This document shows, one piece after another, positions 51,709-59,378 of a stretch of DNA of 64,000 nucleotides. Origin of the DNA: an uncultured Lachnospiraceae bacterium (GTDB lineage: Bacteria; Bacillota; Clostridia; Lachnospirales; Lachnospiraceae); contig CAJTOO010000014.1 in NCBI GenBank assembly GCA_910577735.1, positions 62,001-126,000 on the forward strand, read 5' to 3'. Under the pieces are notes generated by a model, which ran no database searches, had not been told where the DNA came from, and worked only from the letters and a program-made list of their open reading frames with translations. A program made the position numbers and the translations under genes. Position 1 is the stretch's first letter, and each line of letters opens with the position of its first letter.

Positions 51709-52728
51709 ATGTACCAGAAGGAAATTATCTATATGGGACTGCATAAGGATGGCAGCAGGCTGGGAAGTGCAGGGTTTCTGAAAGTAGAGTGCCGGGACAG
51801 GGAGAGCAGCCTGTATCTCAAGATTAAAAATATACCGCACTCAATAAACGGCAGATTTCCGGTAAGATTTTATAATGGTGCAGATTGGAAAGAAGTGGAT
51901 GGAATCACACTGCAGGAAGGGGGCGGTCTGTGGGAAGAATGTGAGCCACAGTCTTTGAAACAGGTGCGTCTGCAGATCGTACTGCCCAGTGGATATCTGA
52001 TTGAGGGGATAAGTAAAGAAGCACAGCAACAAGCATCTGACCGTCAGGAAAAGGTGGATGCGGAAGAGAGAAAGCGTACATCCATCACAGAAGAGAATAT
52101 GCTGCAGGACAGAGCCAATGAAGACAGAAATATGGAAAATCAGAGGAGTGAAAGTGCGGATACCAGCGTAAGTGACATAGAGAATACAAAGATTGCAAAC
52201 AAGGATACCGGAGAAACTGCTATCGAGAATAGAAATACAGGGGAGAGAGACATAAATCAGACGGAAACTGTTGAGCGGATTCCGGTCCAGAAGCAGAGGA
52301 GAAGCGTTCCGGAAACCATTTTGGAAGCGCCGGTTATGGTTTCTGAAGAATTGCCGCCGCCGATGGCTGATGATATGCAGATGAATGGGCTCAAAGAGGA
52401 CAAGTGGGAACAGATCCTTTCCACTTATGACCAGATTCATCCTTACGGAGATGAACGAGTCTATGTGAAATTAGAACCGAAAGACTTCGTCATCTTGCAG
52501 GCACAGTACCAGCAGCTGGTCAACAATAGCTTTCTGCTACATGGATTCTATAATTACCGTTATGTGATTTTGGGAAAAGAAAACGATTACTATCTGGGCG
52601 TGCCGGGTGTCTTTTATGAGAGAGAGAAAATGGTGGCCCTGATGTTTGGCTTTGAGGCCTTTGAGTGCCAGGGCGGTGAGGCGAAACCAGGAGAATTCGG
52701 ATATTATCTGCGAAGGGTGGAACTGTAA
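51709..52728 (+). CDS. DUF6128-like protein of unknown function
   Basis: 339 residues in three parts. An N-terminal beta-rich domain (1-100; FLKVECRDRESSLYLKIKNI) resembles that of Lachnospiraceae proteins of this type. A disordered, Glu/Asn-rich hydrophilic linker follows (about 105-210; repeats such as IENRNTGERD). A C-terminal globular domain (about 225-339) begins WEQILSTYDQIHPYGDERVY and contains LLHGFYNYRYVILGKENDYYL. No signal peptide or membrane helix. Role unknown. AAGAAGGAAG precedes the ATG; convergent with the next gene, 3 bases apart. Confidence 0.65.
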   Translation: MYQKEIIYMGLHKDGSRLGSAGFLKVECRDRESSLYLKIKNIPHSINGRFPVRFYNGADWKEVDGITLQEGGGLWEECEPQSLKQVRLQIVLPSGYLIEGISKEAQQQASDRQEKVDAEERKRTSITEENMLQDRANEDRNMENQRSESADTSVSDIENTKIANKDTGETAIENRNTGERDINQTETVERIPVQKQRRSVPETILEAPVMVSEELPPPMADDMQMNGLKEDKWEQILSTYDQIHPYGDERVYVKLEPKDFVILQAQYQQLVNNSFLLHGFYNYRYVILGKENDYYLGVPGVFYEREKMVALMFGFEAFECQGGEAKPGEFGYYLRRVEL

Positions 52729-52731
52729 AGG

Positions 52732-53691
52732 TCAGACACCTTCGCAGTCAAAAGCAGGAATAAAGCTTTCGGAAGCGGTTTCACCCTCTTGGATGAAGCC
52801 GTTTTCAATGCCGATGCGGATTGCATAGTCTATGATTTCTTCGTATTCTTCCGGAGATATTCTGCGGTTTAAGGCGGGTATGTGGGCAATCTGCGGCATG
52901 GGTGTATATTGGTTCATAATACTGACATATATGTCATTTCTATACGTTTCATGAAGAAAGCGCAAAAGGTAACGGGAATCCTCTTCACATCCAGGCAGGA
53001 GCAGGTGCCGTACTATGACGCCCTTTCGCATAAGAGAATCCTCTCCGTCAACAAAGCTGGGCCGGCCTGTCTGGCGCAGCATTTCGTCAATTGCAGCAGA
53101 TGCCTTTTCAAAATAATCGGGTGCGCCTGAATAGCGGGTGCTCAATGCGGTATCATGGTATTTTAAATCGGGAAGATAGATGTCAATCAGACCCTCCAGA
53201 GATTTGAGTGTATCGACCTTTTCATAGCCGGAAGTATTATAGACAACTGGAATGGCAAGACCGTTGTTTTTGGCTGTCTGCAGGGCCCTGATAATCTGGG
53301 GTATATAGTGTGTGGGTGTCACCAGATTAATATTGTGAGCCTTCTGCGCCTGTAATTCCAGAAAGATTTCAGCGAGCCGTTCCACGGTGATCTCTCTGCC
53401 GGTCTGCCCCTGCGCTATCGTATGATTCTGGCAGTAAACACAGCGCAGATTACAGCCACTGAAAAAGACTGTGCCGGAGCCGTTGGTGCCGGACAGGCAT
53501 GGTTCTTCCCAGAAATGAAGAGCGGCGCGCGCTGCCATAATCCGGTCCGCTTGTCCGCAGAATCCTTTCTCGCCAGCAGCTCTGTCCGCATGACATTCCC
53601 GGGGACATAAGGTGCAGTCGGACATATCCTGCAAAGAAGATGTTTTGATGATTGTGGAGTTGGTGTGGGTAAATAAGGATTTCTCATTCAT
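52732..53691 (-). CDS. PflX-like radical SAM protein
   Basis: 319 residues. After a Cys cluster (CTLCPRECHADRAAGEKGFCG) comes the radical SAM motif CNLRCVYCQN that binds a 4Fe-4S cluster and S-adenosylmethionine, plus DLKYHD and IVRHLLLPGC. This is the COG1313/PflX group, related to pyruvate formate-lyase activating enzymes, whose substrate is unknown. The start at 53691 has no ribosome site and lies at the edge of 18-bp tandem repeats; the internal ATG at 53625 (MSDCTLCPREC) would begin where most relatives do. Confidence 0.85.
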   Translation of the reverse strand: MNEKSLFTHTNSTIIKTSSLQDMSDCTLCPRECHADRAAGEKGFCGQADRIMAARAALHFWEEPCLSGTNGSGTVFFSGCNLRCVYCQNHTIAQGQTGREITVERLAEIFLELQAQKAHNINLVTPTHYIPQIIRALQTAKNNGLAIPVVYNTSGYEKVDTLKSLEGLIDIYLPDLKYHDTALSTRYSGAPDYFEKASAAIDEMLRQTGRPSFVDGEDSLMRKGVIVRHLLLPGCEEDSRYLLRFLHETYRNDIYVSIMNQYTPMPQIAHIPALNRRISPEEYEEIIDYAIRIGIENGFIQEGETASESFIPAFDCEGV

Positions 53692-53762
53692 TATATAAGA
53701 TTATCGTGTTATATAAGATTATCGTGTTATATAAGATTATCATGTTTTATAAGAGTATCATG
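53691..53762. repeat. 18-bp tandem repeat, four copies
   Basis: TTATATAAGATTATCGTG at 53691-53708 and 53709-53726, TTATATAAGATTATCATG at 53727-53744, and a degenerate fourth TTTTATAAGAGTATCATG at 53745-53762. The array begins at the annotated start codon of the PflX-like gene and makes up its immediate upstream region. Confidence 0.9.
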
Positions 53763-53807
53763 AGATAATAATTGATAATTTTCCGATGGCTGTTTATAGG
53801 ACTATTT

Positions 53808-54076
53808 GAAAACCGTGCGCTTTATGTCGAGCCGAACCTAAGCACGTTACCTTTACAGTTAACTCCGCCAGGCACCCTCACGGCACATGAAAAGTTCCAC
53901 TTAGTGCTGCTGTGTTCCCACCCTGACACGGTTCATGGATATTCATTGCGTAAGACCCGAACTTCATCGCCACTTATAAAGGGCAGCTACCCAAGCGAAA
54001 GCCCTCGATAAAGCATCACCCCCACTAGAGCGGATTGTGGGTACAGGGCACCGCTAACGCCCCGGCTGCACGGTTC
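53808..54076 (-). ncRNA. ffs: Signal recognition particle RNA (large, Alu-domain type)
   Basis: On the minus strand the transcript begins CCGTGCAGCCGGGGCGTTAG and CGGTGCCCTGTACCC, the Alu-domain 5' sequence of Clostridia SRP RNA. It contains the Ffh-binding domain IV hairpin GTGTCAGGGTGGGAACACAG with AGCAGCA, and ends GCACGG, which pairs with the 5' CCGTGC. The length of about 270 nt fits the 6S-like Firmicutes form. Ends are set by pairing and by the promoter. It targets nascent membrane and secreted proteins with Ffh and FtsY. Confidence 0.88.
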
Positions 54077-54080
54077 ATTT

Positions 54081-54109
54081 AGTATACTGTTTTTCGGAAA
54101 ATTTGTCAA
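54081..54109 (-). promoter_or_regulatory. Promoter of the SRP RNA
   Basis: On the minus strand TTGACA (54109-54104) and TATACT (54086-54081) are exactly 17 bases apart, and the RNA begins 5-8 bases downstream. A near-consensus housekeeping promoter, as expected for a stable RNA. Confidence 0.9.
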
Positions 54110-54305
54110 CTTGAAATTAAGCTGATCAGAAGGTCTGGTTAGCAGGTCGTGCGGGTGATCTGTAGGTCTGCAATGCGGGAAAATACATTGACGTGACATT
54201 TTAATATGGTTTATGATGAAAAAGAGTCATTTCATCAGCAATACAGTCCTTGGAGAGGGACTATAAACACTACTACTTTATAATACGAGGAGCAGATGAT
54301 AAATC

Positions 54306-54923
54306 ATGAAAGTATTGATGATCAATGGAAGTCCGCGGACAAATGGCAATACATATGTAGCATTGCAGGAGATGGAGAAAGTGTTCGCGGGCGAGGGAAT
54401 CGAAGTGGAGATTCTGCAAGTGGGCAATCAGGCCATCCGTGGCTGTATCGCCTGCGGATCCTGTGCCAAAACAGGGAAATGTGTGTTTGATGATATGGTC
54501 AATGAGGCAGCGCTGAAGTTCGAGACCTGTGATGGCCTGGTAGTAGGGAGCCCGGTGTATTATGCGTCTGCCAATGCCACATTGGTAGCGTTTCTGACCC
54601 GGCTCTTTTACAGCACACACTTTAGCAAGACCATGAAGGTGGGCGCCTGCGTGGCAGCAGCGCGCAGAGGGGGACTGACGGCTACCTTTGACGAACTGAA
54701 CAAGTTCTTTGCCATTGCCGGTATGCCGGTGGCTTCCGGGCAGTATTGGAACGGTATCCACGGCAGGACACCGGGAGAAGCCGTGCAGGATGAAGAAGGC
54801 CTGCAGATGATGCGGACACTGGCCAGGAATATGTCTTTTCTTATGAAGAGTATCGCACTGGGTAAGGATGCATATGGGATTCCGGAGAGGGAGCCTTTTA
54901 CGACTACGAATTTTGTGAGGTAA
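54306..54923 (+). CDS. NADPH-dependent FMN reductase / iron-sulfur flavoprotein-like
   Basis: 205 residues with a flavodoxin-like fold: phosphate-binding loop LMINGSPRTNGNTY, a Cys pair (GCIACGSCAKTGKC) of the kind that binds a 4Fe-4S cluster in Isf proteins but here lacking one clear ligand, and the FMN loop VVGSPVYYASANATLVAFLTRL. Probably a cytoplasmic NAD(P)H:flavin or quinone reductase. Ribosome site GAGGAG lies about 14 bases upstream and is weakly placed. Confidence 0.85.
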   Translation: MKVLMINGSPRTNGNTYVALQEMEKVFAGEGIEVEILQVGNQAIRGCIACGSCAKTGKCVFDDMVNEAALKFETCDGLVVGSPVYYASANATLVAFLTRLFYSTHFSKTMKVGACVAAARRGGLTATFDELNKFFAIAGMPVASGQYWNGIHGRTPGEAVQDEEGLQMMRTLARNMSFLMKSIALGKDAYGIPEREPFTTTNFVR

Positions 54924-55010
54924 AAGAAAAGAGCAGGTTCTTTTGTCAACAGGACAGCCTGTGCAGTGAAATGACACAGGAACTGAAAGTGAGGATAAGA
55001 GGTGTGCCGA

Positions 55011-55658
55011 ATGCAATATAAAGGTGCGATTTTTGATATGGACGGCGTTCTGTTTGATACAGAGCGCATATATCAGGAGACGTGGCAGGAGATTGCCGCC
55101 CGGCAGGATATCACGCTGGACGGCAGCTTCCTGCGGGCAATTTCCGGAACAAACGGTGCGCATATGTGCCGGGTAATAGAAAAATATTATCATGTGCCGG
55201 ATGGTAAAGATATTATGGAAAGATGCATGGAACAAGTGAGGCAGAAGCTGTCCGTCTATGTTCCGATGAAAAAGGGCGTTCGTGATATACTGGATTACTT
55301 CCGGAAGAACGACATAGGGATAGCAGTTGCAAGCAGCAGTGCGGTACAGCAGATTGAGGCTAATCTGCAGATGAGCGGGATACGGGATTACTTTTCGGTT
55401 ATTGTAAGCGGATCAGAAGTAAACCAAGGAAAACCGGAGCCGGATATCTTCCTGTTAGCGGCCAAGAGACTGCACTATGCCCCGGAAGAATGTTTTGTCT
55501 TTGAAGACAGTGAGAATGGGATCAGGGCAGGCTATGCGGCTGGGTGTTTTACGGTGATGGTGCCGGATCTGCTTGAGGCATCTTCTGAGATACAGCCCTA
55601 TTGCAGGAAGATATGTTCGGATTTGGAACAGGCAGTGCGGGAGATAATCAGGATGTAG
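55011..55658 (+). CDS. HAD superfamily hydrolase (beta-phosphoglucomutase-like)
   Basis: 215 residues from ATG 55011 (AGAGGTG 5-7 bases upstream). HAD motif I KGAIFDMDGVLFDTERIY, cap region typical of subfamily IA, motif II VASSSAVQQ, motif III Lys in NQGKPEPDIF and motif IV VFEDSENGIRAGYAAG. Phosphatase or phosphomutase acting on small phosphorylated sugars; exact substrate not readable. Confidence 0.9.
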   Translation: MQYKGAIFDMDGVLFDTERIYQETWQEIAARQDITLDGSFLRAISGTNGAHMCRVIEKYYHVPDGKDIMERCMEQVRQKLSVYVPMKKGVRDILDYFRKNDIGIAVASSSAVQQIEANLQMSGIRDYFSVIVSGSEVNQGKPEPDIFLLAAKRLHYAPEECFVFEDSENGIRAGYAAGCFTVMVPDLLEASSEIQPYCRKICSDLEQAVREIIRM

Positions 55659-55715
55659 TTGTTGGTGAATTTTGAAGAAATAGAGATTGTGAAAGAAAAT
55701 GATAATGTTACTATA

Positions 55716-55761
55716 CAGAGGGTGCCCTCAGTCATCTCATGACTTTGGAGGACACCCTCTG
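55716..55761. terminator. Long hairpin between HAD gene and tRNA-Ser
   Basis: CAGAGGGTG (55716-55724) pairs with CACCCTCTG (55753-55761), with inner pairing GTCAT/ATGAC. It lies between the convergent HAD gene and the minus-strand tRNA and can serve both directions, although neither side has a long T-run. Confidence 0.6.
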
Positions 55762-55765
55762 GAAA

Positions 55766-55851
55766 CGGAGATGGAGGGATTCGAACCCTCGTGCCCCGGA
55801 GGGCTAACGCATTTCGAGTGCGCCCCGTTATGACCACTTCGATACATCTCC
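55766..55851 (-). tRNA. tRNA-Ser (anticodon CGA)
   Basis: Minus strand. Acceptor arms GGAGATG/CATCTCC, a class-II variable arm (GTTAGCCCTCCGGGGCAC), anticodon loop CTCGAAA giving anticodon CGA, and T-arm GAGGGTTCGAATCCCTC. 86 nt with discriminator G; CCA is not encoded. It reads UCG codons. Confidence 0.95.
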
Positions 55852-55959
55852 ATACGAATAAGATTATAAGTTGAAAACAAATCCTTGTCTACTGTTTTTC
55901 TAAAATCTTTTCCCAAAATCTTTCAGAAGGACAAGAGAGTTTCGGAAATGGAGCTGAAT

Positions 55960-56490
55960 ATGGCGATAACACAGGATGAAAAATATATGAAGGAAGCAAT
56001 CCGTCAGGCGAAAAAGGCCTATGCGCTGGGTGAAGTGCCAATCGGTTGCGTGATTGTCTATCAGGACAAGATTATCGGCAGGGGTTATAATCGCCGTAAC
56101 ACGGATAAAAATACGCTTGCTCATGCAGAGATCACGGCCATCCATAAGGCCAGCAGGAAGATGAAAGACTGGCGGCTTGAGGAGTGTACGCTTTATGTCA
56201 CATTAGAACCTTGTCAGATGTGTGCCGGGGCTATTGTACAGGCGAGGATTACAGAGACAGTGATTGGGGCCATGAATCCCAAGGCAGGGTGTGGGGGATC
56301 TATTTTAAATATTTTGGAAATGCCGGAATTTAACCATCAGGTGGTGGTGCGCCGGGGCATTTTGGAGGAAGAATGTACCTGCCTGCTGCAGAACTTTTTT
56401 AAGGAACTGAGAGAGAGAAACAGGATAGAGAAACAGCTGCGCCGGGAGCATGAAGAAAGAGAGGCGGCAAAAGACGATCCGGATGTGTAA
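55960..56490 (+). CDS. tadA: tRNA-specific adenosine deaminase
   Basis: About 176 residues from ATG 55960 (GGAG six bases upstream); ATG 55948 is an alternative. Converts A34 to inosine in tRNA-Arg(ACG). Zinc site His and catalytic Glu in LAHAEITAIH and the Cys pair in EPCQMCAGAIVQARI. Members end soon after residue 150; here a charged helical tail (RERNRIEKQLRREHEER) extends it. A terminator and the accessory region follow. Confidence 0.95.
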   Translation: MAITQDEKYMKEAIRQAKKAYALGEVPIGCVIVYQDKIIGRGYNRRNTDKNTLAHAEITAIHKASRKMKDWRLEECTLYVTLEPCQMCAGAIVQARITETVIGAMNPKAGCGGSILNILEMPEFNHQVVVRRGILEEECTCLLQNFFKELRERNRIEKQLRREHEEREAAKDDPDV

Positions 56491-56567
56491 AATCATGCGT
56501 AAAATCAGGCGGTGAATTGCAACAATAAAATCAAGATTTGAAAATCTTTGTGACATTTTCACAATCA

Positions 56568-56616
56568 AACAGGCTGTATATGACCCGGATCTGAGGGTAT
56601 ACAGCCTGTTGTTTTT
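56568..56616 (+). terminator. Intrinsic terminator downstream of tadA
   Basis: A perfect 13-bp stem, AACAGGCTGTATA (56568-56580) and TATACAGCCTGTT (56598-56610), followed by GTTTTT. Confidence 0.85.
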
Positions 56617-56725
56617 GTATATTTTTACTAATGCCTTATTTTAGGGTACAAAAAATAAAAGTACTTATCGTACCATCCCTAACCTACCCCAACCCCTCCC
56701 TTCCCCGTCTCCAGGGGAGGGGCTG

Positions 56726-57763
56726 TTATGCTGTGGCCACGCCTATCTGTTTGAGATACATGTTACTAGAGAGACCGCCCAGGATCTTCCGGGGATAGTT
56801 ATTGATCCAGGCCTCCACCATGGCCACCTGCTTAGGTGTGATATCATCAAAGTTTGTTCCCTTTGGAAAAAAACGCCTGATCATACGGTTGATATTCTCA
56901 TTAGTGCCCCGTTCAAAAGAACTGTACGGATGACAATAATAAAGAGTTGTCCGGGGCTGTTTTGTATAGATGCTCTTTTCTATGCCTTTTGCATCAAGGA
57001 ACTCTACGCCATTGTCACAGGTTATGGTCTTAAACTTTTCCCGAAATGCCTTACTGCCATATTGTTTTTCAAGCCTGTTAAGAGCACGGACTACTGTAGA
57101 TGACTTCTTATCCCGTATCTTTAAGATGATCTCTTCCCGGCCCATACGTTCCGACAAGACCAGGAGGCAGGATCTTCCTGTATTTTGAGCACTGACAACA
57201 GTATCCATCTCCCAATGGCCATACTGTCCCCTATCTTGGATGGATACAGGACGTTCTTCTATGGAGCGGCCCTTACGGTTGTTCAGGGCAACAGTAGACT
57301 TTTCTGTCTTTTTTTTCTTTCGGGGCCTCTTATAAGGCAGGTCATCATTGGTGATGTTCAGGAACAATCCCATGTCAAGGTAGTTATAGATCGTCTTGAA
57401 ACATAGGGTAGTAGAGAAGTGAGAGTTTTCGTTTTTTATGCGCTGGAGCAAGGCTTCTGGTGAATACTTCTGTTCTTTTATCATCGTTTCTATGTATGCT
57501 GCGAGCTGATGGTCTGCCCCTATCTTTAAGTTCCGGCCACGGTTGGCAGCAGACTTTTCATACATCATCTGGGCGTAGTCTGCTCTATAGATTCTGTAGA
57601 CCTTTAACTGTGTATCCATCTGTTCCACTGTGCCGCGCTCTATCTCTTTGTAGAGGGTATTGTATTTGATGCCAAGGACTTTGGCGATACGCGGCTTCGT
57701 ATACTTTTCCTTGAGCAGTAACTCGATATCATATCTCTGTCTCTCTGTTATGTAGTTTCCCAT
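56726..57763 (-). CDS. IS30 family transposase
   Basis: 345 residues from ATG 57763, chosen because AGGAGA lies 7 bases upstream (a start at 57838 would read into the flanking hairpin). N-terminal HTH (ITERQRYDIELLLKEKYTKPRI) and the DDE catalytic domain: first Asp in GHWEMDTVVSA, second in ITCDNGVEFLDA, Glu in SSFERGTNENINRMIRRFFP. Full length and apparently intact. Some Spiroplasma filamentous phages carry IS30-like transposases for integration, so a link to the adjacent prophage is possible but unproven. A G/C hairpin lies just beyond the stop (56690-56722). Confidence 0.95.
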   Translation of the reverse strand: MGNYITERQRYDIELLLKEKYTKPRIAKVLGIKYNTLYKEIERGTVEQMDTQLKVYRIYRADYAQMMYEKSAANRGRNLKIGADHQLAAYIETMIKEQKYSPEALLQRIKNENSHFSTTLCFKTIYNYLDMGLFLNITNDDLPYKRPRKKKKTEKSTVALNNRKGRSIEERPVSIQDRGQYGHWEMDTVVSAQNTGRSCLLVLSERMGREEIILKIRDKKSSTVVRALNRLEKQYGSKAFREKFKTITCDNGVEFLDAKGIEKSIYTKQPRTTLYYCHPYSSFERGTNENINRMIRRFFPKGTNFDDITPKQVAMVEAWINNYPRKILGGLSSNMYLKQIGVATA

Positions 57764-57801
57764 CGTGGTCTCCTCTATAGTTTCATTTTTTTCCACGATG
57801 T

Positions 57802-57871
57802 CACAAAGATATCCTGTAATAAAGGGTGATATGAACACGTTCCGTGCCCTTTACTACAGGATATCTTTGTG
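57802..57871. other. Large 25-bp hairpin
   Basis: Left arm 57802-57826 and right arm 57847-57871 are complementary over 25 bases with a single A-C mismatch; the 20-base loop can itself fold (CACG/CGTG). It lies between the IS30 transposase start and the prophage genes. Long imperfect hairpins are the packaging signals of filamentous phages, but IS-end or regulatory roles are also possible. Confidence 0.7.
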
Positions 57872-57904
57872 TGGATGATAGGAAGGCTATGACAGACATA
57901 CGTT

Positions 57905-57946
57905 TTGCCCGGAACCCTAGCGCCCATGGGTTCCCGTTCCGGGCAA
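57905..57946. other. GC-rich hairpin in prophage intergenic region
   Basis: Perfect 11-bp stem TTGCCCGGAAC (57905-57915) / GTTCCGGGCAA (57936-57946); an alternative inner stem GGAACCC/GGGTTCC can also form, and a small TCGGC/GCCGA hairpin follows at 57947-57959. A cluster of three hairpins within 290 non-coding bases suggests a phage replication or packaging region. Confidence 0.65.
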
Positions 57947-58054
57947 TCGGCAGAGCCGACCACTCACTATCTTAAAAACGGCGAACAAGGAAAAAGGGAA
58001 GGACTGTCATAAGAACGATCTTTCCCCTCTACATACGAATATTGAGAAATATAC

Positions 58055-58786
58055 TTATTGATCATCACATGACTGCCAGAGACGGAAATAATATTTATAC
58101 TCATCTTTATAGATCAAGTCACAGACGATATTTCCGTCTACAAGTTTTCCATTGCAATCAAACACATTGAATACAACATTTTCATTCAACGCATCACAAG
58201 TGCGGACGATATCCTGCCTGACGATACCTTGTGTACTTTCATATCTTTTAAGATCAAAGAGCTTCTTTTTCGGTTGCGTTGACGCAACTGGATCATTACT
58301 TTCTTTCAGACTCTTTTTAAACTCCCGGATCTCTTTGACTGTCATATCTGAGGTGATCTTTTTTCTATCCTCTTCTGAGAGCGGCAGCATCTCACAGAGC
58401 TGGGTGTAGGAATAATCTTTCCAATGTTCAGACAGGTCCATAGCGCAGCCGACAGACTTAACCCCGGCACTATATCTCACATCATTGGATGCATTGAACT
58501 GCTCATATACATTTATGCATCTTGAAACAGCACCTTTATCAAGCCCAAGATTTACATCACAGAATTCTTCCAAATTCAGATAACCAAAATCTCTATAGTA
58601 TCCGCATGCCTTAAATTCTGCCAGGTGAAACCCTAGCCTTATATAGTATTTCCTAATATCCGTCAGATCAGTATACAGATATTTCAAAGAATGAAAAGCC
58701 TCTTTGCGAGGATCCTCACTGAAAACATGATCACCAAGTACAACATCAATATCGCAATCTTTTGTTGTTATATCTGTAGTCCTCAT
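58055..58786 (-). CDS. Prophage protein of unknown function (243 aa)
   Basis: No recognised family. The N-terminal half (about 25-95) is helical and reads HSLKYLYTDLTDIRKYYIRL and YRDFGYLNLEEFCDVNLGLD, followed by a likely helix-turn-helix (KGAVSRCINVYEQF), similar in style to DUF3102-like or plasmid/phage DNA-binding proteins of Clostridia. A second helical block (SYTQLCEMLPLSEEDRKKIT) and a basic linker follow. GGAGG lies 7 bases before ATG 58786. The coding sequence contains one copy of a 20-bp palindrome found also beside the origin (58272-58291). Regulator or partition role is a guess. Confidence 0.7.
   Translation of the reverse strand: MRTTDITTKDCDIDVVLGDHVFSEDPRKEAFHSLKYLYTDLTDIRKYYIRLGFHLAEFKACGYYRDFGYLNLEEFCDVNLGLDKGAVSRCINVYEQFNASNDVRYSAGVKSVGCAMDLSEHWKDYSYTQLCEMLPLSEEDRKKITSDMTVKEIREFKKSLKESNDPVASTQPKKKLFDLKRYESTQGIVRQDIVRTCDALNENVVFNVFDCNGKLVDGNIVCDLIYKDEYKYYFRLWQSCDDQ
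58272..58291 (-). repeat. Palindromic 20-mer, copy 1 (inverted relative to copy 2)
   Basis: On the minus strand CCAGTTGCGTCAACGCAACC. It differs from the copy at 63332-63351 only in the central dinucleotide (CA versus TG). Located inside the 243-aa gene. Confidence 0.85.
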
Positions 58787-58822
58787 AATATTTCCTCCCT
58801 ATAAATATTCAGAAGATATGTG

Positions 58823-58850
58823 ATACAAAATACCTGCAGGTGTTTTGTAT
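58823..58850. promoter_or_regulatory. 28-bp near-perfect palindrome, operator candidate
   Basis: ATACAAAATACCTG followed by CAGGTGTTTTGTAT; only one position in each half is unpaired. It lies between the small RHH-like gene and the 243-aa gene, next to two direct repeats TTGTATTACGATA (58845-58857, 58869-58881). Suited to autoregulation by a dimeric repressor. Confidence 0.65.
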
Positions 58851-58890
58851 TACGATATCCCTGGAAACTTGTATTACGATACTCCTGAGA

Positions 58891-59079
58891 CTAATGTATG
58901 ATATCAGATACCCTGTCAGTCATCTTGGCATGGTCGATGACCAGGTTCTCAAACTTTTTTGTAAAATCATCACCATCCATGCTCATCACATATCTGTATA
59001 TCCGTTCATCGAGCCGGATAGATTTATGGATATTTCTTTTAAAATCAATTACAAAATTACCAAAATATTTTCTGTTCAT
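58891..59079 (-). CDS. Small prophage protein, ribbon-helix-helix-like
   Basis: 62 residues from ATG 59079, which has AGGTGG about 6 bases upstream; a GTG at 59088 is less likely. The stretch KSIRLDERIYRYVMSMDGDD followed by a helix (FTKKFENLVIDHAKM) has the length and pattern of CopG/RHH antitoxins and plasmid copy-control repressors. A palindromic site lies immediately downstream (58823-58850). Function inferred only from pattern. Confidence 0.6.
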   Translation of the reverse strand: MNRKYFGNFVIDFKRNIHKSIRLDERIYRYVMSMDGDDFTKKFENLVIDHAKMTDRVSDIIH

Positions 59080-59088
59080 AACTGCCAC

Positions 59089-59376
59089 CTATACCTTTCC
59101 GATTCCACCAGCCAGAGCAGTGAGAGATATTTTTGAGAAGATTTCTTTGATAACAATATAGGCCAATTTCTTAACAAGAACAAAAGCATAATAGACTAGG
59201 ATACAGTTCAACCAAGCTAACATCATAGTAGAACAAATATCAAAAGGCAGGAACCAATTCATGAAAGAAAGATATTCCATACCACTGACCTGGATTGATT
59301 CCAGAATAGGTACAAAAGGATCATCCGGCAATATACTGTAAATGGCTATGATAACAACTTCTATGATCTTCCACAT
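59089..59376 (-). CDS. Small inner-membrane protein, pVI-like candidate
   Basis: 95 residues with hydrophobic segments at about 5-18 and 45-75 (FLPFDICSTMMLAWLNCILV) and an amphipathic basic C-terminus. A short membrane protein of the type LNWFLP...W...YY placed directly after the tip-protein gene is typical of Gram-positive inovirus-like elements, where it probably corresponds to pVI. Starts at ATG 59376 or at a TTG (59382) that overlaps the upstream stop, so translation is coupled. Confidence 0.7.
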   Translation of the reverse strand: MWKIIEVVIIAIYSILPDDPFVPILESIQVSGMEYLSFMNWFLPFDICSTMMLAWLNCILVYYAFVLVKKLAYIVIKEIFSKISLTALAGGIGKV

Positions 59377-59378
59377 GA

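Larger units (their letters stand above)
56544..57810 (-). mobile_element. IS30-family insertion sequence (boundaries from 13-bp inverted repeats)
   Basis: The transposase gene is flanked by perfect inverted repeats ATCTTTGTGACAT (56544-56556) and its complement (57798-57810), giving an element of about 1.27 kb. No target duplication is evident. The right repeat overlaps the left arm of a large hairpin (57802-57871). If the repeats are not the ends, the transposase may instead belong to the neighbouring prophage. Confidence 0.5.

Noticed and set aside
53691..53762. CRISPR-like array
   Set aside because: Units are contiguous 18-mers without spacers, and no cas genes are present in the window.
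53772..54011. A 79-codon plus-strand frame
   Set aside because: It lies entirely over the SRP RNA gene and has no coding signature.
56612..56690. dif-like XerCD attachment site left of the transposase
   Set aside because: The A/T-rich stretch has no convincing pair of 11-bp Xer arms around a 6-bp centre, so I could not support a dif or att call.
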